Origin: CBDFKV01 sp965249035
GTDB taxonomy: Bacteria; Pseudomonadota; Gammaproteobacteria; Arenicellales; Poriferihabitantaceae
Length of the DNA stretch: 64,000 bases
Direction: 5' to 3'
Assembly (NCBI GenBank): GCA_965249035.1
Contig: CBDFKV010000006.1
Span: 124,001 to 188,000, forward strand
Shown here: piece after piece, positions 54,581 through 63,727 of the stretch
Numbering within the stretch: the first letter of the stretch is position 1
Layout: the number at the start of each line of letters is the position of its first letter
Notes under the pieces: generated by a model
Seen by the model: the letters and a program-made list of their open reading frames with translations, nothing else
Database searches by the model: none
What the model was told of the DNA's origin: nothing
Made by a program: the position numbers and the translations under genes

Positions 54581-54728
54581 TGGGAAGCAGATGAATTCTA
54601 GAAACTGAAGGTTGAATTCCCAAAAATTCCATGCCATACAACCCCATAGCGAGCAATCTATGAAATAACCTTAATTAATAGGTTAGCCTATCTCCCTGAT
54701 GATTTTGATATAGCATCCCTTAGATTGA

Positions 54729-55319
54729 CTAGAAGAAGTCACCCGCGGCCCCACTCGCCATCACTGCCTGAATAATCTCCTTAACCTCAAGTGCCTCTTG
54801 CTTGAGTGCATCAGGCAGTGGCTTACCACCGTATATCATCAGATCCATATTCAAGGAATAAAGTGCAAAAGTCCCGTCTTGGCCTTCAACTAAGGCAATT
54901 CGACAAGGGAGGTAGGCTGAGAATGAGTCACTGTAGTCAACCATGCGCATTGCGGTTTGGGGATTACAGTACTGATAAATCTTCAAAAATCGCTGCTTCT
55001 CGCCAGTTTCAAGCTCAACCTGCTGTGACAGCGGTAATTCACCAACAGACCGAATATTAAGGTCATTGGCTTTGATTTTCATCGCTTCTTCAGCGTCTTC
55101 CGGGCTAACCCCTTCCTCTAGGGGGACTCGCCAAACCGTTGCGTCAGCAGAATTGCCAGTTTCTTTCAACTTCTGCCACATCTGCGTGTATACACCGCGA
55201 GCTTCAGGGTCCATAGAATTCAGTGCAGCCAAACTGCCACCAAATTTCTGATAGCCGAATATTGCTGTGATGATCGCTAACAGGCCGACGATAGCCAGTA
55301 AGTTTCTAATAAAACTCAT
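54729..55319 (-). CDS. DUF302 domain protein with N-terminal membrane anchor
   Basis: The 196-residue protein has an N-terminal hydrophobic segment (LLAIVGLLAIITAIFGYQ) that may be a membrane anchor or signal, then a domain with FLKIYQYCNPQTAMRMVDYSD and YLPCRIALVEGQDGTFALYS, the DUF302 fold. Two cysteines (in YQYC and LPCR) are conserved in such proteins. DUF302 proteins are frequent in sulfur oxidisers; no function is proven. It is outside the polysaccharide island and transcribed separately. Confidence 0.82.
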   Translation of the reverse strand: MSFIRNLLAIVGLLAIITAIFGYQKFGGSLAALNSMDPEARGVYTQMWQKLKETGNSADATVWRVPLEEGVSPEDAEEAMKIKANDLNIRSVGELPLSQQVELETGEKQRFLKIYQYCNPQTAMRMVDYSDSFSAYLPCRIALVEGQDGTFALYSLNMDLMIYGGKPLPDALKQEALEVKEIIQAVMASGAAGDFF

Positions 55320-55477
55320 TGTATCTTCCTAATGGTGATTTTCTTTTGTCGCTGGTTGCGTGCCAAACCTGAAACTATCAACGCGATTGCAGACAATTTT
55401 GTAAGCCCCTGATTATCGAATGCTTCGCCTTAATCATCAAGGGTTAATCTGGCTTTATGTGGCAACTTGGCTCGTCG

Positions 55478-56284
55478 CTAACGGTAACGATTAACTAAAT
55501 CATTGAGATCACGGGCTGCTACGCCAGCTCGCTGGGCAAAATCTTGATCTTGACCAGCATAAATAATACCGCGTGATGAATTGATTGCGATACCGTGACC
55601 GGCTGTGGTCAAACCAAATTTAAGCACGGACTCGACATCACCCCCTTGCGCGCCCACACCTGGCACCAACAAAGGCATATCCCCCACTATACGGCGTATT
55701 TCGCCCAACTCTTCGGGATAAGTCGCACCCACCACCAACATCAGCCCACCGTTATCCCACGCCACCGATTGTTCAGCAACATGGAGCGCTAAAGATTTCC
55801 GATCACTCTTTAGCGCCTGGAATTCGGAACTACCCGCGTTTGAAGTGCGGCATAACACCACGACACCTTTATCCGTATAGCTTAAAAATGGCGCTAACGT
55901 ATCGCCCCCCATATAGGGGTTAACCGTCACCGCATCGGCACCATATCGATCAAACGCCTCACTTGCATACATCTCGGCTGTATCGCCGATATCGCCGCGC
56001 TTCGCGTCCAAAATTACAGGATGATCTGGGTAATTGCCTTTGATATAGCGTATGGTTTTTTCCAGTGACGCTTCGGCCGCGATCGCCGCATAATAGGCAA
56101 TCTGCGGCTTATACACCGAGCAAAATGGTGCAGTTGCATCAATGATCTGCCGATTAAACTCAAAGATAGGGTCATCCAACATCAGCAAATGCTTGGGTAG
56201 CTTGTTGATATCCGGATCCAGCCCCACGCAGACTAAGGATTGATGCTGCTCCCACGCGTTAATAAGTTGCTGCTGAAAAGTCAT
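55478..56284 (-). CDS. pyrF: Orotidine 5'-phosphate decarboxylase (long type)
   Basis: The 268-residue enzyme decarboxylates OMP to UMP. VCVGLDPDINKLPKHL near the N-terminus and the catalytic block ILDAKRGDIGDTAEMYASEA (Lys and two Asp) are clear, followed by VTVNPYMGGDTLAPFL and LVPGVGAQGGD. This is the type 2, roughly 270-residue family, not the short E. coli type. It is upstream of a region with an imperfect hairpin (about 55407-55443). Confidence 0.95.
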   Translation of the reverse strand: MTFQQQLINAWEQHQSLVCVGLDPDINKLPKHLLMLDDPIFEFNRQIIDATAPFCSVYKPQIAYYAAIAAEASLEKTIRYIKGNYPDHPVILDAKRGDIGDTAEMYASEAFDRYGADAVTVNPYMGGDTLAPFLSYTDKGVVVLCRTSNAGSSEFQALKSDRKSLALHVAEQSVAWDNGGLMLVVGATYPEELGEIRRIVGDMPLLVPGVGAQGGDVESVLKFGLTTAGHGIAINSSRGIIYAGQDQDFAQRAGVAARDLNDLVNRYR

Positions 56285-56336
56285 TGGTGATTATTTTAAT
56301 TCGATAGGCTGCGCGGATTGTATGATATCTGCCCAT

Positions 56337-57410
56337 TCAGCACCGGGCAATTTCGCGCAAAACGGAAGTCGCAAAGGCACCCGATTGTAAAATAAATCGT
56401 AGCTCCAGTGCACCATCCAGCCACTGCCAAGATAAATCTCCCACCATCAATCGAAATGCACGCCGCATCGGCTTCATGCCAACACTGCATAAGCCAGCAA
56501 CTAATTCTGGCTCTTGCTCCAAAATCTTAGTTTCTATCGCCAACGCATCGGACTGAGTAACCGGCTCACCTTTACCTACCAAAGGCCCCGCTGGGTGGAC
56601 ATCGAACTCCCTCACCCGCCTTTCTAACTCACTATCCACTTGATCTGCGATAAAGAAACTTTGGCTGCCAACCAACTGCATTGCATCACCAATCAGCGCC
56701 CTATTCCAATTTCCTGCCTTAATTCGTTCAGATAACACCTGATTAAACAACCAGGAACGGGCAGCCGACAAAACCATCCCGCGTGAATCACGCCTCAACT
56801 TCAGATCACCTGCAAACATCCGGCGCGCATTGGAAAGGTTCTTGCCCGCGCGACCAAATCGTTGCGGCCCGAAATAATTGGGGACGCCTTCGGCGCCAAT
56901 TCGCCGCAAAGTCCTTTCGATGATTGCTTCATCTCCGCTGATCTCACGTAATACAATAGTGAACTGATTACTTCGATGCGTACCTCGACGTAGCTTTCGT
57001 TCATGTTTCATCGCTCGTATAACTCGACATTGGCTATTGCCAATCTTCGTCCCATCAAGCTTCGTCCAATCGATCGGCACTTTAGCTGCCACACTAAACC
57101 ACTGCGTAGTAACTGCACGCTTGTCTTTCATGCCACTAAAGCCGATATCCGCCACTCGCACACCGGAGTGCTTAGCTATTTCACGCGCAACATCTTGGGT
57201 GTTGGTATCGACCTTCTCTATATACAGCCAGTCGTGCTCGCCTTCACCGCTGGGCTCAAAACCCATTATTTCTTGCACACGAAAGTCTTCACAGACGGTG
57301 CGGATAACTCCACTAGCAACAGGCTCATCAACAAACGCTAGCGTTTGCCACGCTGCATCGAAGCACGTAACCTTACAATCAGCATCAAGTTGTTGCTTGG
57401 AATTAGCCAT
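56337..57410 (-). CDS. truD: tRNA pseudouridine(13) synthase TruD
   Basis: The 357-residue enzyme makes pseudouridine at tRNA position 13 (Glu). The catalytic block GFSGMKDKRAVTTQWFS (Asp96) and QRFGRAGKNLSNARRMF are family hallmarks, and the phenylalanine/asparagine-rich VPNYFGPQRFG loop is present. Length matches E. coli TruD (349). It diverges from the rhodanese gene and is 50 bases upstream of pyrF. Confidence 0.95.
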   Translation of the reverse strand: MANSKQQLDADCKVTCFDAAWQTLAFVDEPVASGVIRTVCEDFRVQEIMGFEPSGEGEHDWLYIEKVDTNTQDVAREIAKHSGVRVADIGFSGMKDKRAVTTQWFSVAAKVPIDWTKLDGTKIGNSQCRVIRAMKHERKLRRGTHRSNQFTIVLREISGDEAIIERTLRRIGAEGVPNYFGPQRFGRAGKNLSNARRMFAGDLKLRRDSRGMVLSAARSWLFNQVLSERIKAGNWNRALIGDAMQLVGSQSFFIADQVDSELERRVREFDVHPAGPLVGKGEPVTQSDALAIETKILEQEPELVAGLCSVGMKPMRRAFRLMVGDLSWQWLDGALELRFILQSGAFATSVLREIARC

Positions 57411-57483
57411 TCACTCTATTAGTCAGTAGAATCCGCCGCGAAGATACCACAATCAACTCTAGATAGAGCCTCGACCAAGCAAT

Positions 57484-58296
57484 ATGAGCAACACCTTTCT
57501 GATTGAGCCTGAAGCATTGCAAAAGATGCTTGCCAGTGACCAAAACAACCGCATCATCATTGATCTGGGAAAAGCCGAAAGCTACCAACAACACCACATA
57601 ACTGGCGCAATCAATCTCGACTACGCGCACATCGTATCGGGTACGTTTCCGGCGCCAGGTTTATTACCGCCGCTGGACAGGTTAAATGCACTGATGAGCG
57701 CACTGGGCATCAGCCCTGAGACCGAGGTCATTGTTTACGACGACGAAGGCAATGGCAAAGCTGCACGGTTTTTGTGGACCCTCGATGCGATCAACCATAG
57801 TAATTATCGCTTATTGAATGGTGGCATTCACAGCTGGTTGAACCAAGGCTACCCAACTGAAACCACCGCCCACCGCCCCCAAGCCAAAGACGTGATGGTA
57901 GCTATTAATCGAGATGTTGCGGTAGATAAGACCGAAGTACTGAGTCAGATTGATAACCCAAACACGGTCATTTTGGATACCCGCAGCAAAGCAGAATACT
58001 TGGGGCAGCGCGGCGGCGGCTTGCGCAAAGGCCATATCCCCGGTGCGATTCACTTTGACTGGCTGGATGCGATTGATCGCAGTAATCAGCTACGGTTTGT
58101 CGCAGACGACCCGCTGCGCCAATGGTTTACTGACCTGGGAGTGACGCCCGATAAAACCATCATCACCTATTGCTACACCCATCATCGTGCTTCACATACC
58201 TATATGGTGTTGAAGCACTTGGGTTATCAAAACCTTAAGGGCTACGCTGGCTCGTGGTCAGAATGGGGAAATGATCCAGATATGCCAGTTGAGTAG
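57484..58296 (+). CDS. sseA: Two-domain rhodanese (sulfurtransferase, SseA-type)
   Basis: The 270-residue protein has two rhodanese domains: an inactive N-terminal one (about 5-128; IIIDLGKAESYQQHHITGAIN) and a C-terminal one (about 145-265; VILDTRSKAEYLG) with the active-site cysteine 230 in IITYCYTHHRASHTY. The loop CYTHHRAS differs from the usual CGSGVTA (mercaptopyruvate) and CRKGVTA (thiosulfate) forms, so substrate choice is uncertain. It could move sulfane sulfur in the sulfur-oxidising physiology suggested for this organism. Confidence 0.9.
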   Translation: MSNTFLIEPEALQKMLASDQNNRIIIDLGKAESYQQHHITGAINLDYAHIVSGTFPAPGLLPPLDRLNALMSALGISPETEVIVYDDEGNGKAARFLWTLDAINHSNYRLLNGGIHSWLNQGYPTETTAHRPQAKDVMVAINRDVAVDKTEVLSQIDNPNTVILDTRSKAEYLGQRGGGLRKGHIPGAIHFDWLDAIDRSNQLRFVADDPLRQWFTDLGVTPDKTIITYCYTHHRASHTYMVLKHLGYQNLKGYAGSWSEWGNDPDMPVE

Positions 58297-58314
58297 ACGC
58301 TTTCGATAGCGTCT
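58295..58314 (+). terminator. Possible hairpin between convergent genes
   Basis: AGACGCT and AGCGTCT form a perfect 7-bp stem with loop TTCGAT, overlapping the last base of the rhodanese stop codon. No T-run follows, so it is at best a weak intrinsic terminator or a shared end element for the convergent rhodanese and marC genes. Confidence 0.35.
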
Positions 58315-58328
58315 GCGAATAAGCCAAT

Positions 58329-58979
58329 CTACCCCGATAGCAGACCACTATTGGCAATCCCATCAAAAATAAATTGAACCGCCAATGCAGCTAGCACTAC
58401 ACCCATAATGCGGTTAATCACATTTAACCCCGTCGCACCTAACACCTTCTGAATAGGTGTTGCCAGCAGCATGCAAATCAATGTCAGCAACATAATCGCT
58501 AGCAATGCAGCCACCAAAGCACCTTCAGCTATCACATCGCCCCGTGAATTAGCATGCAGCAGAATAACCAAGCCAATCGCACCCGGCCCGGCCATCAACG
58601 GCATGGCCAACGGAAAAACCGATAAATCATCGCGCTCCAGTGCTTCTTCCTGTTCTTCATCGGTGGTCGACACACTGCCCGAATGGCGCGCAGTGACTAA
58701 ATCAATACTCATAATCAATAATAAAATGCCCCCTGCGGTCCGCAAGGCAGGCAGGGATATCCCCATGTATTTAAAGAAAAACTCGCCACCAAATAGAGAA
58801 ACCAATAATAAGCAGGTCGCAATGAGGGTCGATTTAAACGCCAGCGCCCGCTTTTCTTTGGCTGAATAGTGCGGCGTAATACTGGAATAAATCATCCCCA
58901 CACCAATCGGACCAACCACCGTGAATAAAGACGCAAACGCAATCGCTCCGGCACTTAAGAACTCTGCAAATAACTCCAT
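58329..58979 (-). CDS. MarC family inner-membrane protein
   Basis: The 216-residue protein has six hydrophobic helices and the MarC/NAAT fold: FTVVGPIGVGMIYSSI, IAGGILLLIMSIDL-like (TAGGILLLIMSIDL) and PLAMPLMAGPGAIGLVILL. MarC proteins are of unproven transport role. An acidic cytoplasmic loop (TTDEEQEEALERDD) joins helices 3 and 4. It ends 33 bases from the rhodanese gene. Confidence 0.9.
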   Translation of the reverse strand: MELFAEFLSAGAIAFASLFTVVGPIGVGMIYSSITPHYSAKEKRALAFKSTLIATCLLLVSLFGGEFFFKYMGISLPALRTAGGILLLIMSIDLVTARHSGSVSTTDEEQEEALERDDLSVFPLAMPLMAGPGAIGLVILLHANSRGDVIAEGALVAALLAIMLLTLICMLLATPIQKVLGATGLNVINRIMGVVLAALAVQFIFDGIANSGLLSG

Positions 58980-59007
58980 TAATCAGCCCCTAAATCAATC
59001 CTTAACA

Positions 59008-61197
59008 TCAATGCGCTTTGTGGCGGCGCCGAGTAGGCGGCTTGCGGTCATGGGCTTCAGCGCGAGCGTGTTGGGTGCGAGCCGATGTATAACCATTGTC
59101 TCGCTCTGTATCTAAATGCCTTTTTGCCCGATGCTGATTACGCGTCGCCGCAGGAATCAAGGCTTCGGCACCACGACCGATTAAATCTTCACGCCCCATA
59201 TTACGTAAGGCTTGTCGTAAAATCGGCCAGTTTCTGGGGTCATGGAATCGCAAAAATGCCTTATGCAAGCGGCGTCGGGTCAGCCCTTTAACCGTTTCGA
59301 TTTGTTCCGTGTCACGCCGAACTCGACCTAGCGGGTTATAGCCGGTGTGGTACATCGCCGTTGCTATCGCCAGCGGAGTGGGTAAAAACGCTTGCACTTG
59401 ATCTGGTCGGAACTTGTTTTTCTTTAGCCACAACGCCAAATTCAGCATGTCTTCGTCGGTAGTTCCGGGATGTGCTGCAATAAAATAAGGAATCAGATAC
59501 TGCTCTTTACCGGCTTGTTTGGAGTAGCGATCAAACAAGGTTTTAAAACGATCATACGCCCCAATGCCCGGTTTCATCATTTTATCCAGCGGCCCTGATT
59601 CAGTGTGCTCGGGTGCGATTTTTAAGTAGCCGCCGACATGATGCGTCACCAGCTCTTTCACATATTCTGGCGACAACACCGCCAAGTCATAGCGCAAGCC
59701 AGACGCAACCACGACCTTTTTCACCCCTTCAATGGCACGCACCTTACGATACAAATCGATTAAGGGCTGATGGTTAGTATTTAGATTTTTACAGATTTTT
59801 GGGTAGACGCAAGACAGCCGGCGACAGGTCGCTTCAATCTGCTCACTTTTACAAGCGAGCCGATACATATTGGCGGTTGGCCCACCTAAATCAGAGATAA
59901 AGCCAGTAAACCCGGGCACGTCATCGCGAATCGCCTTCACCTCTTTGACCACCGACTCAGACGAGCGGCTTTGAATAATTCGTCCTTCATGCTCGGTAAT
60001 TGAACAGAACGTGCAGCCACCAAAACAGCCACGCATAATGTTCACTGAAAAACGAATCATCTCCCACGCTGGCACTTTGGCATCACCATAGTCTGGGTGT
60101 GGCTGACGGGTATAAGGAAATTCAAATAAAGGGTCGAATTCAGCCGTTTCAAGTGGGATCGGCGGCGGGTTCAGCCAAACGTCACGATTACCGTGGCGCT
60201 GCGCCAACGCGCGGGCATTACCAGGATTCGTTTCCAGATGAAATACCCGGGAGGTGTGTGCATACATTACCGGATCGCTCAAAACCTGATCGTAACTCGG
60301 CAATCTGACAAAAATATTGGGTTTCGGCTTGGTTTCGCCCAAGCTCGGAACGGCAACCGCTTGAGTGTTGTTGGCGCCGGGGTCAACACTGGGATCCGCA
60401 TTAGCGGACTCACTATCATCACTATCGGTGCTGCAACCGGCTGGCTCCGCATAGGGGTCGGGCCGTGGCTCAATCTTGCCCGCCTTATCAATCAAGCTAG
60501 AGTCAATCGACTCCCAGCCTGCGGGTGTCGTGGTACGCATCATGCCGGTCCCGCGCACGTCGGTAATGTCTTTGATTTTCTCGCCCCGAGCAAGGCGGTG
60601 CGCTATCTCTACAATCGCGCGTTCGCCATTGCCAAAAACCAACATATCAGCTTTAGAATCAGGCAATACCGAACGTCTGACCGTTTCTGACCAATAATCA
60701 AAGTGTGCAATTCGCCGCAGGCTGGCTTCGATCCCGCCTATGATGACAGGGACACCTTTATAGGCTTCGCGCACACGCTGTGCGTATACCACCACCGAAC
60801 GATCCGGCCGCTTGCCGCCCGCACCATCAGCCGTATAGGCATCATCAGAGCGTATCTTGCGATCCGCGGTATAGCGATTCACCATCGAATCCATATTGCC
60901 TGCCGTCACCCCAAAAAACAGATTGGGCTTGCCGAGCTTTTGGAAGTCGCTGACATTGCGCCAATCGGGCTGCGAGATAATCCCAACACGAAAACCTTGT
61001 GCCTCCAACAAGCGACCAATCAAGGCCATGCCGAAGCTAGGATGATCAATATAAGCATCACCCGTCACCAAAATGACATCACAAGAATCCCAGCCAAGTG
61101 CGTGCATTTCTTCCAACGACATCGGCAACACTGGCGCAGTGCCCAGTTTTTTTGCCCAAAACGGCCGATAGGAAAATAAGGGGGTAGCTACAGACAT
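59008..61197 (-). CDS. YgiQ family radical SAM protein
   Basis: The 729-residue protein has the YgiQ N-terminal domain (LGWDSCDVILVTGDAYIDHP), a cobalamin-binding-like region, and the radical SAM cluster motif CFGGCTFC (Cys391, Cys395, Cys398), followed by the C-terminal YgiQ domain. An acidic, low-complexity insert (about residues 253-278, Asp/Ser/Asn/Pro) interrupts the N-terminal half. Its reaction is unknown. Length matches E. coli YgiQ (739). It ends in a basic tail rich in Arg/His. Confidence 0.92.
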   Translation of the reverse strand: MSVATPLFSYRPFWAKKLGTAPVLPMSLEEMHALGWDSCDVILVTGDAYIDHPSFGMALIGRLLEAQGFRVGIISQPDWRNVSDFQKLGKPNLFFGVTAGNMDSMVNRYTADRKIRSDDAYTADGAGGKRPDRSVVVYAQRVREAYKGVPVIIGGIEASLRRIAHFDYWSETVRRSVLPDSKADMLVFGNGERAIVEIAHRLARGEKIKDITDVRGTGMMRTTTPAGWESIDSSLIDKAGKIEPRPDPYAEPAGCSTDSDDSESANADPSVDPGANNTQAVAVPSLGETKPKPNIFVRLPSYDQVLSDPVMYAHTSRVFHLETNPGNARALAQRHGNRDVWLNPPPIPLETAEFDPLFEFPYTRQPHPDYGDAKVPAWEMIRFSVNIMRGCFGGCTFCSITEHEGRIIQSRSSESVVKEVKAIRDDVPGFTGFISDLGGPTANMYRLACKSEQIEATCRRLSCVYPKICKNLNTNHQPLIDLYRKVRAIEGVKKVVVASGLRYDLAVLSPEYVKELVTHHVGGYLKIAPEHTESGPLDKMMKPGIGAYDRFKTLFDRYSKQAGKEQYLIPYFIAAHPGTTDEDMLNLALWLKKNKFRPDQVQAFLPTPLAIATAMYHTGYNPLGRVRRDTEQIETVKGLTRRRLHKAFLRFHDPRNWPILRQALRNMGREDLIGRGAEALIPAATRNQHRAKRHLDTERDNGYTSARTQHARAEAHDRKPPTRRRHKAH

Positions 61198-61211
61198 GTA
61201 TCCTTAGGCGC

Positions 61212-62234
61212 TCAGCCTTTGAGTAGAACCGCATAACGGCGTGTACTTTCATTGCTCTCTAGCGCGATTAACAGCAGCATGGTGAGCGGAATCGACAAAA
61301 ACATGCCGACTGGGCCAAGAATCCAACCCCAGAATGCCAACGAGACAAAGACTACAAATGACGACAAATTAAGCTTGTCGCCGATGATTCGCGTTTCAAC
61401 AATTTGCCCAACGATAATATTGATGGTCACATAACCCGCTAAGGCCCACAAGGCTGAGACCCAGCCGTGATCAATCAAGCCCATTACCACCGGCGCAACC
61501 GCAGCTAGCGCGGAACCGATGTAAGGAATAAAGTTCAGCAAGAATGCAAGAATAGCCCACAACACAATAAAGTCATAGTCCAGCGTCCACAATAAGAGTG
61601 CGACACAACCAGCAGTGATCGCGCTGGTAACACTTTTAAGCGCCAAATAGTGGATCACGGTATCCACAAAAGTAGTCAGGCGCGGCATATGTTTGTCGGG
61701 ATCGACAAACACCGAACGCAGCTTTTTGGGGAAATGCACCACATCGATCAATAAAAAAAGCACCGCCAGGAAAACAATCAGCGCATTACCGATGACACCG
61801 CTTAAGCCATTCAGCAGGTGGTTAAACATTTTCATTAAACGATCGGGGCTGAGCACGTTCAGCATATTGATCTCGGGCAAATGCAAATTACGCGTGGCCA
61901 GCCACTGACTAAAATCCGCGTACATAATGATCAGCTTGGCTTTGTACGACGGCAAGATTTGACTGATTTGGGCTAATGAATCACTCACCCAGCCGATGAC
62001 CAAAGCACCGATCAGGCCGATCACTCCCAGTACAATGATCAGCGCCAACCAATCCGGAACGCGGCGTCGCTGCAGCCAAAACAATGCGGGTGCGCAAATA
62101 ATCGCCACGAAAATTGCCATCAAAAATGGGGCGATCAAACCACTCGCTGCTTTCATACCCCACAAGACGATCACTACCGCCGCTGAAACGATCAGCATGC
62201 GGGCGAAGCCGGTTGATTGATTAAGATCAAACAT
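61212..62234 (-). CDS. AI-2E family transporter (PerM/YhhT-like)
   Basis: The 340-residue inner-membrane protein has the AI-2E/UPF0118 layout: paired N-terminal helices (about 12-50), a soluble middle (about 80-145), and five C-terminal helices containing LLNFIPYIGSALAAVAPVV, the family signature. Some members export autoinducer-2 or act as Na+/H+ exchangers; the substrate here is unknown. It is 14 bases upstream of the YgiQ gene and 9 bases downstream of the TerC gene, so the three may share one transcript. Confidence 0.9.
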   Translation of the reverse strand: MFDLNQSTGFARMLIVSAAVVIVLWGMKAASGLIAPFLMAIFVAIICAPALFWLQRRRVPDWLALIIVLGVIGLIGALVIGWVSDSLAQISQILPSYKAKLIIMYADFSQWLATRNLHLPEINMLNVLSPDRLMKMFNHLLNGLSGVIGNALIVFLAVLFLLIDVVHFPKKLRSVFVDPDKHMPRLTTFVDTVIHYLALKSVTSAITAGCVALLLWTLDYDFIVLWAILAFLLNFIPYIGSALAAVAPVVMGLIDHGWVSALWALAGYVTINIIVGQIVETRIIGDKLNLSSFVVFVSLAFWGWILGPVGMFLSIPLTMLLLIALESNESTRRYAVLLKG

Positions 62235-62243
62235 GAAGAGGCC

Positions 62244-63044
62244 TTAAGCGTGCTTTGAGTCTGGCTGGGTATATTCTTCAGCCATCAGCTTGCGGGTATA
62301 TCTTGACTGCACCACGTCAACCAATACCAGCACGACGATGACAAAGTAAAACGTAGCTTTACTCATCGGCGTGATGTGATGGCCGAAAAATGATAACTGA
62401 GCCAAATGCCCGCCCTCAGATAGCAGCATTACCCCAACAATCAACAAGATAAACAAACCCAGAACTTCGTATAGCCGATTCTTCTGTAAGAAATCCGCCA
62501 CCCGATCGGCCAGCCACACCATCAAAATACCGCCAATAATAATCGCTGTCGCCATTACCGGGAATACGTCAGTCAGGGCAATCGCACTCAAAATGGAATC
62601 AAAAGAAAATACCGATGTCATCACTGCAATGCTGACCAAGGTCATCGTGAAAGACGATTTGCTGTGCTGCGCATGCGATATATCATCGACCGCCAGCATG
62701 TGCATGATTTCCTTGACTGCGGTGTACATGATGAATACTCCACCCAGCAGCACGATCACCGCGTGCAGATTAAAGTCCCCTTCCACTACGCCCGTCCAGT
62801 TGAGCGAAAACAAAGAGTTACTGAATAGATCAATCATGCTCATCACTAGGAAAAGCAGAACAATCCTAAAAATCACCGCCAAGGCAATACCCAAGCGACG
62901 GAGTTTGACTTGCTGGTGCTTGGGCACCCGCTTTGACTCTAAGGTAATGTAGAGCAGATTATCGAAGCCCAGCACTGCCTGCAGCATCGTTAGCATTGCT
63001 AGCGTGAACAAATTTTCCAGGGTAAATAAAGATTCCATTTTCAA
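62244..63044 (-). CDS. TerC family integral membrane protein
   Basis: The 266-residue protein has seven hydrophobic helices and the TerC motifs: ENLFTLAMLTMLQAVLGFDN in the first helix and SVFSFDSILSAIALTD in the fifth, with the acidic residues (GFDN, FSFDS) thought to bind metal. TerC proteins are linked to tellurite resistance and to metal (Mn2+) export at the Sec translocon. A start two codons downstream (63038) is equally good. It is divergent from kbp. Confidence 0.9.
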   Translation of the reverse strand: MKMESLFTLENLFTLAMLTMLQAVLGFDNLLYITLESKRVPKHQQVKLRRLGIALAVIFRIVLLFLVMSMIDLFSNSLFSLNWTGVVEGDFNLHAVIVLLGGVFIMYTAVKEIMHMLAVDDISHAQHSKSSFTMTLVSIAVMTSVFSFDSILSAIALTDVFPVMATAIIIGGILMVWLADRVADFLQKNRLYEVLGLFILLIVGVMLLSEGGHLAQLSFFGHHITPMSKATFYFVIVVLVLVDVVQSRYTRKLMAEEYTQPDSKHA

Positions 63045-63103
63045 ACGTATACAATGATCAACAGGCGCTGATTATACCGAAACCACGAGACGCAGTTCTT
63101 TGA

Positions 63104-63131
63104 TTGATTTGTGCGCATAAAGGGTTACAAT
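63104..63131 (+). promoter_or_regulatory. Candidate sigma-70 promoter of kbp
   Basis: TTGATT (63104-63109) and TACAAT (63126-63131) are 16 bases apart, giving a plausible -35/-10 pair with start site near 63138, 32 bases upstream of the kbp ATG (63170). GTAGGAAG precedes that ATG by 7 bases. Confidence 0.5.
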
Positions 63132-63169
63132 TTGGGGTTCATTTCAACCATCAGAGTAGGAAGCACAAC

Positions 63170-63640
63170 ATGGGATTATTTGATTTTGCATCTAAAATCG
63201 GTAACAAACTATTTGGCAAGGATGACGACCCTGCTGAAGCCATTCAAAAACACATAGAGGAAGACAACCCCGGCGTTGATAATCTGGAAATCGTCGTCGA
63301 TGGTGACGTCGCCACCGTCAAAGGTAAGGCCAAAGATAAATCGGCGTATGAAAAAGCCATTTTAATGGCTGGCAACGTACTCGGAATTGGCGAAGTTAAA
63401 GCTGCTGAATTGGAAGTTGAAGCTGCCACACAAACAGAAACTCCCGCAGCTGTAGTAGTCGACGAGACGGTTTACTATACCATCGAAAAAGGTGACACTC
63501 TTTGGGCAATCTCTAAAAAGTACCTAGGAAATGGCGCAAAATATACTGAGATTTTTGAAGCCAACCGTGAAGTCATCAAAGACCCAGACTTGATCTTCCC
63601 AGGGCAGAAAATTCGCATCCCGAACAGCATTAAACAGTAA
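63170..63640 (+). CDS. kbp: BON + LysM potassium-binding protein Kbp (YgaU)
   Basis: The 156-residue cytoplasmic protein begins MGLFDFASKIGNKLFGKDDD, contains a BON domain (about 25-85; LEIVVDGDVATVKGKAKDKSAYE) and a C-terminal LysM domain (about 100-154; YYTIEKGDTLWAISKKYLGN and PDLIFPGQKIRIP). In E. coli Kbp binds K+ with high specificity. The ATG at 63170 is chosen over an upstream in-frame codon at 63104 because of a good ribosome site and the family N-terminus. Confidence 0.94.
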   Translation: MGLFDFASKIGNKLFGKDDDPAEAIQKHIEEDNPGVDNLEIVVDGDVATVKGKAKDKSAYEKAILMAGNVLGIGEVKAAELEVEAATQTETPAAVVVDETVYYTIEKGDTLWAISKKYLGNGAKYTEIFEANREVIKDPDLIFPGQKIRIPNSIKQ

Positions 63641-63657
63641 TCACCTGATTGATACTT

Positions 63658-63700
63658 GCCAGCGCGCTTGTTTTTTACAATAACGCGCTGGCTGTTTTTT
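63658..63700 (+). terminator. Rho-independent terminator after kbp
   Basis: GCCAGCGCG (63658-63666) and CGCGCTGGC (63684-63692) form a perfect 9-bp GC-rich stem, followed by TGTTTTTT. It ends kbp transcription and may also face the convergent hda. Confidence 0.88.
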
Positions 63701-63727
63701 AGAGTATTCCTTTTTCCCCTGCTCAGA

